From Alphaproteobacteria bacterium (GTDB lineage: Bacteria; Pseudomonadota; Alphaproteobacteria; Sphingomonadales; Kordiimonadaceae): 64,000 bases of DNA. Each line of letters begins with the position of its first letter. Position 1 is the stretch's first letter. The translations under genes were made by a program, and so were the position numbers. Location of the stretch: NCBI GenBank assembly GCA_006226495.1, contig SBGU01000056.1, positions 124,001 through 188,000 of the forward strand. The letters run 5' to 3'. Below the pieces are notes generated by a model. That model saw only the letters and a program-made list of their open reading frames with translations. It was not told the DNA's origin and did no database searches. Shown piece by piece: positions 43,638 through 52,663 of the stretch.

Positions 43638-43656
43638 ATGGTTAACAAATCGTTAA
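43638..43656 (-). promoter_or_regulatory. CtrA-type binding site upstream of the unknown membrane protein
   Basis: On the minus strand the sequence reads TTAA-N7-TTAACCAT (43656-43638), matching both the full CtrA consensus TTAA-N7-TTAAC and the TTAACCAT half-site. It lies about 50 bp before the membrane-protein start, in the position for a -35-overlapping activator site; TAATAAT about 20 bp downstream could be the -10. Confidence 0.65.
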
Positions 43657-43869
43657 GATTTTACCCGATTCCTTGGTGTTGAGCAACTTCAAGGTGCCGT
43701 CCCATGCGGTACCCGGCCTTGTGGACGCCGCCGACCGCTTCTGCCCCAACCCGGAATTGCGGTTTTTGACCTGCGTCTGACGCATATCTGTCATATGCGG
43801 CGGTCGGCCCGGTTTTCCTTGCCCCGAGGCCCCCCAGCGCGTATAAGGCGCGCAAATCTTTGGTTTCCA

Positions 43870-43902
43870 GGCCCCGGACAATAAAATCCGAGGGCCTTTT
43901 TT
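43870..43902 (+). terminator. Terminator-like hairpin in the typA leader (possible attenuator)
   Basis: GGCCCCGGA (43870-43878) pairs with TCCGAGGGCC (43887-43896) with one bulged A, followed by T6 (43897-43902). The typA ATG begins 13 bp later at 43916. No plus-strand gene upstream needs a terminator, so this is probably a conditional terminator regulating typA. A GAGGCCCC stretch upstream could pair alternatively with the 3' arm, but I did not fold it. Confidence 0.55.
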
Positions 43903-43915
43903 GAGTTAAGGGCCC

Positions 43916-45754
43916 ATGAGCAAGAATATCCGCAATATCGCCATCATCGCACACGTCGACCATGGCAAGACCACCCTGGTGGACAACCTGTTCCGCCAGT
44001 CCGGCACCCTGCGCGACAACCAGCGCGTGGCTGAACGCGCCATGGACTCGGGCGACCTGGAACGCGAGCGCGGCATTACCATTCTGGCGAAATGCACCAG
44101 CGTGATGTGGAAAGATACCCGCATCAATATCGTCGACACCCCCGGCCACGCCGACTTCGGCGGTGAAGTGGAACGTATCCTGTCGATGGTGGATGGTGTG
44201 GTGCTTCTGGTGGATGCGGCTGAAGGCCCGATGCCGCAAACCAAGTTCGTGACCATGAAAGCCCTGGCCCTTGGCCTCAGGCCGATCGTTGTGGTGAACA
44301 AGGTCGACAAGCCGGACGCCGACCCCGACCAGGCCACCGATTCCTGCTTCGACCTGTTCGTGGCGCTGGAAGCCAACGAAGACCAGCTCGATTTCCCGAT
44401 CCTGTATGCGTCGGGCCGTGACGGCTGGTGCGTCAGGAACCTGGACGACCCGCGCGAAAACCTGCATCCGCTATTTGAAACCGTGCTTGAGCATGTGCCC
44501 GCGCCCGAACCCGTGCGCACGGGTGCTGCGGAGAAGCCCTTCTCGATGCTGGTATCCATGCTGGACCGCGACAACTTCCTCGGTCGTGTGCTGACCGGCC
44601 GTGTGCAAACCGGCACCGTGAAAGTGGGCGACCCGATCCACGCGCTGCGCCGCGGCGGCAAGGTTGTCGAAACCGGCCGTATCACCAAGCTGCTGTCATT
44701 CCGTGGCCTTGAGCGTGTGCCGGTCGAGAACGCCGAAGCCGGTGATATCATCGCCATCGCCGGCCTGCAGGATGCCACGGTTGCCGACACCATCGCCGTG
44801 CCGGAAGTGACCGTGCCGCTGACCGCGATCCCGGTTGACCCGCCGACCCTGGCCATGACCTTCTCGGTGAACGACAGCCCGCTGGCGGGCCGCGAAGGCA
44901 AGCATGTCACCAGCCGCGTGATCCGCGACCGCCTGGAGCGCGAAGCCGAAGGCAACGTGGCCATCCGTATCACCGAAACCGAAAACAAGGACGCTTTCGA
45001 GGTTGCCGGCCGCGGCGAACTTCAGCTTGGTGTCCTGATCGAGACCATGCGCCGCGAAGGTTTCGAGCTGGCGATCAGCCGCCCGCGCGTGCTGTTCAAG
45101 CTGGACGAAAACTGCAAGAAGCTCGAGCCGTATGAAACCGTGCAGATCGACGTGGACGCCGAACACCAGGGTGTGGTGGTCGAAAAAATGTCGCTGCGCA
45201 AGGCCGAACTCAGGGGCATGGCGCCTTCGGGCGGCGGCAAGGTACGCCTGACCTTCGACGCGCCGGCCCGTGGCCTGATCGGCTATCATGGTGAATTCCT
45301 GACCGATACCCGCGGTACCGGCATCATGAGCCGCCTGTACGACCGTTACGACGCTTACAAGGGCCCGATCGCCGGCCGCCAGCGCGGTGTGCTGATCGCC
45401 ACCGACGCCGGCAAGGCCGTGCCTTATGCGCTGTGGAACCTTGAAGAGCGCGGCACCATCATGATCGAGCCGGGTGACGAATGTTACGAAGGCATGATCA
45501 TCGGCGAACACAGCCGCGACAACGACCTGGATGTGAACGTGCAGCGCGCCAAGCAACTGACCAACATCCGTGCCGCCGGCAAGGACGAAGCCGTGCGCCT
45601 GACCACGCCGAAGAAACTGCCGCTTGAAGAAGCACTGGCCTATATCAACGACGACGAACTGGTCGAGGTAACGCCGGAAAGCATCCGCCTGAGGAAACGC
45701 TTCCTGAAGCCGCACGAGCGCAAGCGTGCGGTCAAGGACGCCGCCGCCGAATAA
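43916..45754 (+). CDS. typA: TypA/BipA ribosome-associated GTPase
   Basis: The 612-aa GTPase has a G1 loop [10 protein letters not shown] at residues 10-18, the switch [12 protein letters not shown] and [16 protein letters not shown] (G3), [11 protein letters not shown] (G4), then EF-G-like domains with [21 protein letters not shown]. The C-terminal BipA domain has MRSEGKVRLTF-like [23 protein letters not shown] and ends [21 protein letters not shown]. The domain order is that of BipA, which acts on ribosomes under stress and low temperature. AAGG before the ATG is a modest ribosome site. The terminator-like leader hairpin right before it suggests transcription attenuation. Confidence 0.95.
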   Translation: MSKNIRNIAIIAHVDHGKTTLVDNLFRQSGTLRDNQRVAERAMDSGDLERERGITILAKCTSVMWKDTRINIVDTPGHADFGGEVERILSMVDGVVLLVDAAEGPMPQTKFVTMKALALGLRPIVVVNKVDKPDADPDQATDSCFDLFVALEANEDQLDFPILYASGRDGWCVRNLDDPRENLHPLFETVLEHVPAPEPVRTGAAEKPFSMLVSMLDRDNFLGRVLTGRVQTGTVKVGDPIHALRRGGKVVETGRITKLLSFRGLERVPVENAEAGDIIAIAGLQDATVADTIAVPEVTVPLTAIPVDPPTLAMTFSVNDSPLAGREGKHVTSRVIRDRLEREAEGNVAIRITETENKDAFEVAGRGELQLGVLIETMRREGFELAISRPRVLFKLDENCKKLEPYETVQIDVDAEHQGVVVEKMSLRKAELRGMAPSGGGKVRLTFDAPARGLIGYHGEFLTDTRGTGIMSRLYDRYDAYKGPIAGRQRGVLIATDAGKAVPYALWNLEERGTIMIEPGDECYEGMIIGEHSRDNDLDVNVQRAKQLTNIRAAGKDEAVRLTTPKKLPLEEALAYINDDELVEVTPESIRLRKRFLKPHERKRAVKDAAAE

Positions 45755-45768
45755 GGCACCGAAACAGC

Positions 45769-45800
45769 AAAACCCGGTATCCAGCCAGATGCCGGGTTTT
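45769..45800 (+). terminator. Intrinsic terminator after typA
   Basis: AAAACCCGG (45769-45777) pairs with CCGGGTTTT (45792-45800), with a 14-nt loop, 14 bp past the typA stop codon. Confidence 0.85.
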
Positions 45801-45854
45801 CTATTTCGGTAATGGCCCGGCGCCTGTATATAGACGGCAATCGCCTTAAATTTT

Positions 45855-45874
45855 AACATCCTGATAAGGATGTT
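45855..45874 (+). promoter_or_regulatory. Inverted repeat upstream of the GGCT-like gene
   Basis: AACATCC (45855-45861) and GGATGTT (45868-45874) are perfect inverse copies around TGATAA. It lies 60-79 bp before the next start codon, fitting an operator; it lacks a U-run and is a weak terminator candidate. Confidence 0.35.
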
Positions 45875-45933
45875 TGCACTAAGCTCGCCAAAGAGGGCAA
45901 TCAAGACCCCTCGCAGGGAAAGGAAGCGTTTAG

Positions 45934-46371
45934 ATGGCCGCACGCAAGGTCCAGGTGTTTTTCTACGGGTCGTACATGAGCCTGAACGTGCTTGAAGCTG
46001 CGGGCCTGAAACGCCGTCCCTTTGCGCCGGCCTCGATCCAGGGCTTCGAACTGTCGATCCAGCCGTTCGCCAACCTTGTGGAATCCGGCGACGGCGTGGT
46101 GTACGGCATCCTCGCCAACCTGACCCATGCCGAGCTGGACCTGCTTTATGGCCCTGACGCAGAGCGCCTGGCCGGCCACAGCTACCTGCCCGAAGCCGTG
46201 CTGGTGCACACCCGCGGCGGCAAGATCGTGCCGGCCACGGTTTACATCTGCCACGACATGGAACGCGCGCTTTCGACCCAGGACTATGTGGACGGCATGC
46301 TGAAAACCGCGCGCGACTATGGCTTCCCGCGCTGGTACCAGGAAAATATCAGCGCCTTCCGCCCGGCCTGA
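45934..46371 (+). CDS. Gamma-glutamylcyclotransferase-like (AIG2/GGCT fold) protein
   Basis: The 145-aa protein begins with VFFYGSYMSLNVLEAAGL, corresponding to the YGSNL motif that binds the gamma-glutamyl group in GGCT-type enzymes. VYGILANLTHAELDLLYGPDAERLAG follows in the fold order of AIG2-like proteins. The conserved glutamate is expected in the latter segment. Members release 5-oxoproline from gamma-glutamyl substrates or act as binding proteins; the substrate here is not clear. It is monocistronic, with an inverted repeat in front and the convergent permease gene 5 bp beyond its stop. Confidence 0.78.
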   Translation: MAARKVQVFFYGSYMSLNVLEAAGLKRRPFAPASIQGFELSIQPFANLVESGDGVVYGILANLTHAELDLLYGPDAERLAGHSYLPEAVLVHTRGGKIVPATVYICHDMERALSTQDYVDGMLKTARDYGFPRWYQENISAFRPA

Positions 46372-46376
46372 CGACC

Positions 46377-48803
46377 CTATTCATGATGCAATACTGAAGC
46401 GGGTCTGATCGCCAGAATGCGGCGCACATGGCCAAGCAGAATAATGGCCGCCACCAGTAGCACAACAAGTAGCGCAATCCCATAGAAGGCCAGCGGCAGG
46501 TCCGCGCGGTCGCGCCCCGTTGTCGCCAACCATTCCTGCATAAGCCACCACGCGGGGACAAGTGCGGCCAGGCCACCAACACCAACCGGTGTCAGCATGC
46601 GCACAAGGAACAGGCGTGCGAGATGCCCCCGCCCCGCGCCCAGCACACGCCTGAGCGCCAGTTCGCGGCGCCGCGTGGCCGCCCAGTGGCTGGCCATGCC
46701 ATACAGGCCCGCAAGACACAGCAGGGCGCAAAGCCCGGCCATGGTGGCAACCGCGCGACCAACGTTGATATGTTTGCGCTGGGCTTCCTCGAACCGGTCA
46801 GCGAGGGTCTCAAGTTTCGCTTCATCGTTCGGGAATGCTGTGTGCCATGCGGCAAGTATGTCGGCCTGAACCCGGTCCTGGGCACCGTCCGTCAGGACCA
46901 TCATGTCGATAACATTGACCGCGGACATCGGGTCGAATGAAACAATCATCGGCGCCGCCATCCGGAAGCGCGAATCCTCGACCTGGCCGAGGACCGCCGC
47001 AATGCGGTATTCTCGCTGTTCGACCGTGCCATCCGTGTTCGTCTGTTCCTGCAGCAGAACGGCGCCGATGGCTTCTTCCGGGCTTTCGAACCCGAAAGCC
47101 CGCATAGCTTTTGGGGTCAGGCCAATCATATGCTCGCGCCCGCGCCAATCTTCCTGCATCTGGGCTAACGGTTTGATTTCCAGAACATCCAGATAATCGG
47201 GCCCGACAATGCGGACTGCGACCTGAACCTTGTCGGGGCTGTTGTCCCGCCTGAGATTCATGATCCAGACCCCGCGTATGCTGAAAGGTGTGTGACCCGC
47301 CGCTGTGGCCGCACTGACCCCGGGGATGGCCCGGACCGTCTCCAGAAAGCTGCCAAGGAAAAGTGCCTTGCCTTCGGCCGATGGCGCCTCAATAAACATC
47401 ACGCCCGCTGTTCTGAAGCCACGATCCTTGGTCAACAGATAATGAACCTGCCAGGCGATCTGGCCCGCCGCGACCAGCGCGCCGACCACGGCAAATGCCT
47501 GCAACCCCAGGAACAGACTGCGCCCTATGCCGCGCCGACCAGTCACAGAACCGGACATCGACCGCAGCACATTTTGCGGACGTATTTTCGCGGCGCGGAC
47601 AGCCAGCATCACAGCCCCAAGGGCACCGACCAGCAAGGCCAAGGCCGCGAATATCATCAGAAGGATTTCACGGCCTTCGACCCAAATCGGGATCGGGTTC
47701 TTGACCAGTTCGGCGACCGTCGGTTCAAGGTCGGTTGCAAGCAACAGACCGAAAGCAAAGGCAGCCAGGCTGAGTAAAATGCCGTCTGTCATCGCGGCGC
47801 AAATCAGATGACGGCGCGAAGCCCCCACAACCCGCCGAATGGCCATTTCCTTCAAACGACCGCCGTTGATGGCCGACAACAGATTGGCTGCGTTGAACCA
47901 GGCCACCAGCAGCAAGACACCGGCGATGGTAGCCAGAATATTCAACATGCCGCCATCCGTCGGCGGTTTCATGGCGGAGAAGGTACGGGTGTGATATTGC
48001 AGCCCCTTCACCGGTTCAATACCCGACGAGAAGGACAGGTCCCTGTCCGTCGGTATGGCTGCGCTCATGTCCCGTTCGAACCGCGCGACAAAGTCGGAGC
48101 CGTAGCTGCCGGGCGCCAGGACCAGATATGTATGGGCCATGCCCCAATAGTCATACCCCCGCCCCAACAGTTCACGCATCAAACCGTCGTTCCATGGTAC
48201 GATGGCTTCGAATGCCAGATGCGAATTTGGCGGGATATCCTCAACCACGGCGCCGACCCTGTAGGGCAGGCTTTTCTCGCCAACCTGCAAAGTCAGGGTG
48301 CGGCCAAGCGCAGGGCTCGCAAAAAGCCTTTCCGCCTGCCGGCGCGTCAGGATCAGGCTGTTGTTGTCAGCCAGGGCACTCGCGAGGCTGCCTTCGATTT
48401 CGTCCAGCGGAAACAGGTCTGCAAAAGACGCATCAGCAAAGGCAATATCCAGCGGCATGCTGGCGCCACCTATGGTCACCGTCGCGGCTTCCTTGACCAA
48501 TCGCAGGCTTGCGGTCACTTCCGGGAACAGGCTGCGCGCCCGTTCCGCAACCATGACATGGCTTCGGCTGGTGCGCCCGAACACCCCTTGGCGGCCAAGC
48601 GCGCGTGGCTGTTCATTCACCCGATACAGATTTTCCACGCCTGGCAGCCAGGCATCCGACCGGACGCCATCATGCACATACAGGGTGGCCAGAAGCGCAA
48701 CCGCATAGGCGGCAGACATGCCGAAGAAGGCGCATGCAACGCCAAAAAAATGTCGCCGCCACAGCCGGAGCGACGCGTAGAGATAGCTGAGATATTGCCC
48801 CAT
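46377..48803 (-). CDS. MacB/FtsX-like permease without ATPase (paralogue 1)
   Basis: The 808-aa protein has an N-terminal helix after LYASLRLWRRHFFGVACAFFGMSAAYAVALLATLYV and a MacB-type periplasmic core. A group of three helices with FtsX features follows (LLSAINGGRLKEMAIRRVVGASRRHLICAAMTDGILLSLAAFAFGLLLATDL), then a second periplasmic domain and a C-terminal FtsX domain ending HVRRILAIRPASVLHHE. So it is two tandem FtsX halves with no Walker motif. It resembles the ABC-exporter permeases that act as mechanotransmission or signalling proteins. It pairs in sequence with the gene at 49555; an oxidoreductase separates them. The start follows GGAGGGGGGAGGAAT. Confidence 0.85.
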   Translation of the reverse strand: MGQYLSYLYASLRLWRRHFFGVACAFFGMSAAYAVALLATLYVHDGVRSDAWLPGVENLYRVNEQPRALGRQGVFGRTSRSHVMVAERARSLFPEVTASLRLVKEAATVTIGGASMPLDIAFADASFADLFPLDEIEGSLASALADNNSLILTRRQAERLFASPALGRTLTLQVGEKSLPYRVGAVVEDIPPNSHLAFEAIVPWNDGLMRELLGRGYDYWGMAHTYLVLAPGSYGSDFVARFERDMSAAIPTDRDLSFSSGIEPVKGLQYHTRTFSAMKPPTDGGMLNILATIAGVLLLVAWFNAANLLSAINGGRLKEMAIRRVVGASRRHLICAAMTDGILLSLAAFAFGLLLATDLEPTVAELVKNPIPIWVEGREILLMIFAALALLVGALGAVMLAVRAAKIRPQNVLRSMSGSVTGRRGIGRSLFLGLQAFAVVGALVAAGQIAWQVHYLLTKDRGFRTAGVMFIEAPSAEGKALFLGSFLETVRAIPGVSAATAAGHTPFSIRGVWIMNLRRDNSPDKVQVAVRIVGPDYLDVLEIKPLAQMQEDWRGREHMIGLTPKAMRAFGFESPEEAIGAVLLQEQTNTDGTVEQREYRIAAVLGQVEDSRFRMAAPMIVSFDPMSAVNVIDMMVLTDGAQDRVQADILAAWHTAFPNDEAKLETLADRFEEAQRKHINVGRAVATMAGLCALLCLAGLYGMASHWAATRRRELALRRVLGAGRGHLARLFLVRMLTPVGVGGLAALVPAWWLMQEWLATTGRDRADLPLAFYGIALLVVLLVAAIILLGHVRRILAIRPASVLHHE

Positions 48804-48970
48804 ATTCCTCCCCCCTCCCGAGAACAGGAAAGGTTATGGTATATCAATACACATCTCAGGCAAGACTAAAATACACCCAGTGGTTACATTGCACACTTGA
48901 CCACTGTCAAAGACCGATGGGCCATGCTGCGCCATTCTGCAGGCTGGGACAGTTTCAGGGTGGTTCATTG

Positions 48971-49552
48971 ATGAAAAAGATCGTTATCCTGCAAGGGCAT
49001 CCGGACGATGGTGCAAAGCATCTTTGCCATGCGCTGGCTGACGCCTACCGGGCCGGGGCAGAGGCAGCCGGGCATCAGGTGAGTGTGATCGACGTGGCGG
49101 CGCTCGACTTTCCGCTCCTGCGCAGCAAGGAGGAATGGGAAAATATGCCGGCCCCCGACGTCCTTCTGCCAGCCCAGGCCGCCCTTCTGGAGGCCGACCA
49201 TATCGCGATATTCTTTCCGCTGTGGCTGGGGTCCCTGCCGGCGCGGCTGAAGGGTTTTTTCGAACAGGTGTTCCGCCCGGCCATGGCCGGCGGCAAAACC
49301 GACCTGCAAAGCTGGGGCAAGCTGATGCGGGGCTGTTCCGTGCGCATTTTTGTAACCATGGGCATGCCGGCCATTGCCTTCCGGCTTTTTTTCCTGTCGC
49401 ACGGCATCCGGTTCTTTGAACGCAATGTGCTGCGCTTTACGGGCTGCGGGCCCATCCGTCGCAGCCTGGTCGGCAATGTCGAGGGCCTGGGCGAGCGTGG
49501 TTGCCGTGCCTGGCTCGATAAGGCACGCAGCCTTGGTGAAAAGGGTCTCTAG
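48971..49552 (+). CDS. Flavodoxin-fold NAD(P)H-dependent oxidoreductase (KefF/MdaB-like)
   Basis: The 193-aa protein starts at the ATG at 48971; an in-frame start at 48836 would add 45 poorly folded residues. ILQGHPDDGAKHLCHALADAYRAGA is the FMN-phosphate loop, HIAIFFPLWLGSLPARLKGFFEQVFRPAMAGGKTD the second flavin site, and IFVTMGMPAIAFR completes the fold. It would reduce quinones or similar acceptors with NAD(P)H, possibly as an electrophile defence. It starts 168 bp from the divergent permease paralogue and ends 2 bp from the other paralogue, so it sits exactly between them. Confidence 0.85.
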   Translation: MKKIVILQGHPDDGAKHLCHALADAYRAGAEAAGHQVSVIDVAALDFPLLRSKEEWENMPAPDVLLPAQAALLEADHIAIFFPLWLGSLPARLKGFFEQVFRPAMAGGKTDLQSWGKLMRGCSVRIFVTMGMPAIAFRLFFLSHGIRFFERNVLRFTGCGPIRRSLVGNVEGLGERGCRAWLDKARSLGEKGL

Positions 49553-49554
49553 CC

Positions 49555-51993
49555 CTATTCGTGATAGAGCACCGACGCGGGCCTGAGGCGCAGGATGCGC
49601 CGGATATGACCGACGAGCAGGCCGGCGGCAATCAGGACCACCAGCACCACGGCAAGGCCGTAGAGGGCAAGCGGCAGGGGCGCCTGTTCGCGCATCCGGG
49701 TCAGCCATTCCTGCATCAACAGCCACACAGGTACCAGCGACACCAGGCCGCCCGCCAGCACAGGCAACAGCATTTTCACCAGGAACAGGCGGGCAATGTC
49801 GCGCCCGCCAGCGCCCAGCACGCGCCTGAGCGCCAGTTCGCGCCGCCGGGTGGTCGCCCAGTGGCTGGCCATGCCATAGAGGCCGGCGAGGCACAAGACC
49901 GCGCAGCAGGCGGAGACAAATCCAATGGCCTTGGCCATATTGACATTGTTCTTCTGGGTGCCGGCCACCCGTTCGCGCAGCCATTCAAGGGTCAGTTCGT
50001 CGTCCGGGAAGCTGGCGTGCCAGGCTGCGGAAATGGCGTCGGTTACCGGTTGCTGATCCCCATCGACGATGATCAGCATGTCCTGTACCGCCTGGTTGTC
50101 GAAGCTGGCCAGATAATAGACCATGGGTTCGTCGACACTGTAGGACGTGTCGGTCACATTTTCGGTGACCGCAACAATGCGGTAGCTGAAGCCAGGCGTG
50201 TCGCCTTCGACTTCCTTGCCATCTTCAGGCCTGTTGTCCGCGAAAAGCAGTTGGCCGAGCGCGGCTTCGGGGCTGGCGAACCCGAAAGCCTTGAGGCTGG
50301 AGCGCGGCAGCGCCACGATGGCCGTGCGCTCGTGCCAGTCGCTGTCGTCCAGCCGGGCGACAACCTTGATGTCAAGCGCATCGATATAGTCCGGCCCCAC
50401 AGGACGCATCCAGACCGGCTGGGTCAGCGGCATGTCGGTGGTGCGCAGGCTGGACATCCACACCCCGTTCGGGAAAGGGGAATGGCCGCTGGCGCTGGCG
50501 CGCGCCACCCCGGGGATCGCTTTTACCTGCTCGAGAAAACTGCCCTGGAACAGGGCCAGCCGTTCGCGGGCCGGCGCGGTCACCATCAGCACGCCATCCA
50601 TGCGAAAGCCCCGGTCGCGGGTGACATAATCATGCACCTGATACAGGATTTGCGCGGCACCGATGATCGTACCAACCACCGCCATGGCCTGCATCGCCAC
50701 CAGCACCTGCCGGAACAGGTTGCGGCTGGAAACAATGCTGTTCTGGGTGCCGTGCAACAGGTCCTGCGGTTTCAGCCGGGCCGCGCGTGCGGCCAGGAAG
50801 AACGCGCCCAAAAGCCCGATGCAGGCGGCGACAAGAAGCCCCCACAACAACAGCGGCAGGCGTTCCGGCACCAGCACCGGGATCGGGACGCCACCAAGGT
50901 CGGACGCCACCGACTGCAGGTCCGATGCCAGCAGGATACCAAGGCCGTAAGCCAGCGCGACAAGCATGATGCTTTCAAACAGGAAGGCCCCCGCCAGATG
51001 CAGACGCCCGGCCCCGAGGATGCGGCGCACCGCCACCTCGCGCAGGCGCAACAGGTTCAACGCCGTAAAAAGGCTGATCGAATTCATGCAGGCGGCCAGC
51101 AGCAACACACCAGCGAGGATGAGCAGGGACAGCAACAGGGTGCCGTCTGCTTTCGGGCGCTGGGCATTGGCACTTTTCGAGAAAAAGCGGGCACCGAGCA
51201 CGGGCTCGATCCCGATATCGAAGCTGGAACCGGTCATGAAACCCGGTGGCAGGGAGGCGGTCATGACCTTGTTGAAACGTTCGGCAAAACTGTCGCTGTA
51301 GGCGCCCGGTGCCAGCCGCACAAAAATGAAGACAGAACCAAAGGCATTGCCGTCGTCCGTTGCCGCCATGATCCCCTCGTCCCAGGGGACCAGCGCGTCA
51401 ATTTCCAACTGCGAATTCAGCGGCGTGTTCTCGATCACCGCGCCCACGCGATAGCTGTAGGTCTTGTCGCCAAACGCCAGGTCGAGTGTACGCCTCAGCG
51501 CATCACCCGCAAACAGGCGTTCCGCCTGCCGCCGGGTCAGCACAATGCTGCGCGGGTCCCTGAGGGCGGCAGCCACATTGCCGGCCAGCAAGGGGTGTGG
51601 CGCCAATTCGGCAAAACTGGGGTCGGTGAACTGGACCTCAAGGCTGAAGCTGTTGCCGTCCACCATCGCGGTCGCGGTCATATCCTTCAGGCGCAGGGTC
51701 TCTTCGACCTCGCTGAAGTTGGGCTGAATGCGTGGTGCCAGTTCGCCATGCACCCGCGCCCAGCGCCCGAACATGCTGGGCTGGCCGTTGATATACATCT
51801 GTTCATTCAGCCGGTACAGCCGCTCCACATTCGGCATCCAGGAATCGGACCGCATGGTGTCGTAGCTGTAGAAAAGCGCGATCGTGGCGACGGCAAAAGC
51901 CACGGCAAGGCCGGCAAGCGCAATGAAAACACCAATGAAATGACGGCGCCACAGCCTGAGCGACGCACGGAAAAAACTGAAATAATGCCCCAT
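49555..51993 (-). CDS. MacB/FtsX-like permease without ATPase (paralogue 2)
   Basis: The 812-aa protein is a clear relative of the gene at 46377. It has the same opening (MGHYFSFFRASLRLWRRHFIGVFIALAGLAVAFAVATIALFYSYD), the same first FtsX block (LFTALNLLRLREVAVRRILGAGRLHLAGAFLFESI), and the same end (HIRRILRLRPASVLYHE). The periplasmic domains differ more. No Walker motif or ATPase gene is seen nearby. Its start follows GGGGGG. Duplication with divergence suggests two related pumps or sensors for different substrates (inference). Confidence 0.86.
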   Translation of the reverse strand: MGHYFSFFRASLRLWRRHFIGVFIALAGLAVAFAVATIALFYSYDTMRSDSWMPNVERLYRLNEQMYINGQPSMFGRWARVHGELAPRIQPNFSEVEETLRLKDMTATAMVDGNSFSLEVQFTDPSFAELAPHPLLAGNVAAALRDPRSIVLTRRQAERLFAGDALRRTLDLAFGDKTYSYRVGAVIENTPLNSQLEIDALVPWDEGIMAATDDGNAFGSVFIFVRLAPGAYSDSFAERFNKVMTASLPPGFMTGSSFDIGIEPVLGARFFSKSANAQRPKADGTLLLSLLILAGVLLLAACMNSISLFTALNLLRLREVAVRRILGAGRLHLAGAFLFESIMLVALAYGLGILLASDLQSVASDLGGVPIPVLVPERLPLLLWGLLVAACIGLLGAFFLAARAARLKPQDLLHGTQNSIVSSRNLFRQVLVAMQAMAVVGTIIGAAQILYQVHDYVTRDRGFRMDGVLMVTAPARERLALFQGSFLEQVKAIPGVARASASGHSPFPNGVWMSSLRTTDMPLTQPVWMRPVGPDYIDALDIKVVARLDDSDWHERTAIVALPRSSLKAFGFASPEAALGQLLFADNRPEDGKEVEGDTPGFSYRIVAVTENVTDTSYSVDEPMVYYLASFDNQAVQDMLIIVDGDQQPVTDAISAAWHASFPDDELTLEWLRERVAGTQKNNVNMAKAIGFVSACCAVLCLAGLYGMASHWATTRRRELALRRVLGAGGRDIARLFLVKMLLPVLAGGLVSLVPVWLLMQEWLTRMREQAPLPLALYGLAVVLVVLIAAGLLVGHIRRILRLRPASVLYHE

Positions 51994-52181
51994 ATATCCC
52001 CCCGGAAATGGTGCATTCCATGATCACCATCCCTGCAGCCATGGCAAGCATGAAATGCAGCCATAGGTGATGGTGCCGTTTACCGGCGCGGAAATCCTTG
52101 AATCCTTGCCCGTGTGCCCCCATGTCAAATTTATACGAGGCTGCGCAAAAGCGGCCCGGCAGCGAGGAAAAGGAGGAAGCC

Positions 52182-52391
52182 ATGCGTCTTCTGCTGGCAC
52201 TTATCGTACCACCCCTGGTCTTTTTCACCATATGGCGCCCGTTCCAGGGCCTGTTCTGCCTGTTCCTGTGGGCCACCATCATCGGCTGGCCGGTTGCGGC
52301 AATCTGGGCCGTTTATGCCCTGAGCCAGTACCGGAACGACGAAATGCGGCGCGAGTTCGATGACGACCGCCGCTATGGCCGCTATTACTGA
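52182..52391 (+). CDS. Small Pmp3/YqaE-like membrane protein
   Basis: The 69-aa protein (ATG at 52182 with AGGAGGAAG) has two hydrophobic segments: LLLALIVPPLVFFTIW and LFCLFLWATIIGWPVAAIWAVYAL, with a charged tail DEMRREFDDDRRYGRYY. This is the arrangement of the Pmp3/UPF0057 family, stress-induced proteins that modulate membrane potential. The tail is longer and more charged than usual, so the call is a family-level guess. It is closely followed by the GlsB-type gene. Confidence 0.65.
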   Translation: MRLLLALIVPPLVFFTIWRPFQGLFCLFLWATIIGWPVAAIWAVYALSQYRNDEMRREFDDDRRYGRYY

Positions 52392-52408
52392 GACGGGGGA
52401 GAAAAACA

Positions 52409-52660
52409 ATGCTCTGGACAATTCTTGTCGGTGCGCTGGTCGGATGGCTGGCGGGCCAGATCGTCCGTGGCCGTGGTTACGGCATTTTCGGCAATATCCT
52501 GATCGGCCTGGTTGGCGGCCTGATCGGCGGTTTCCTGTTCGGGCTGCTGGGCCTGGGGCCCACGGGCCTGATCGGCGACCTGATTGCCGGCACCGTGGGG
52601 GCCGTGCTTCTGGTGCTGTTCCTGTTTGGGGCCGGGCCGCGCCGTTTCCGGCGCTACTGA
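52409..52660 (+). CDS. GlsB/YeaQ/YmgE-family stress-response membrane protein
   Basis: The 83-aa protein has glycine-rich helices: WTILVGALVGWLAGQIVRGRGYGIFGNILIGLVGGLIGGFLFGLLGL and LIGDLIAGTVGAVLLVLFLFGAG, the pattern of transglycosylase-associated / YeaQ proteins. It lies 17 bp after the Pmp3-like gene and forms an operon with it, a pairing that fits general stress response. Confidence 0.85.
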   Translation: MLWTILVGALVGWLAGQIVRGRGYGIFGNILIGLVGGLIGGFLFGLLGLGPTGLIGDLIAGTVGAVLLVLFLFGAGPRRFRRY

Positions 52661-52663
52661 ACC

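Larger units (their letters stand above)
43593..43915. other. Intergenic region, membrane protein / typA
   Basis: These 323 bp hold no convincing gene. They include the CtrA-type box near the left end, a possible TTGACC-N17-TGTCAT promoter for typA around 43770-43798, and the typA leader hairpin at 43870-43902. Confidence 0.6.

Noticed and set aside
52081-52181. EcfG-type general stress promoter (GGAAC-N17-CGTT) before the small membrane stress genes
   Set aside because: The best match begins GGAAA and its -10 element is GTGTG, too far from the consensus to claim.
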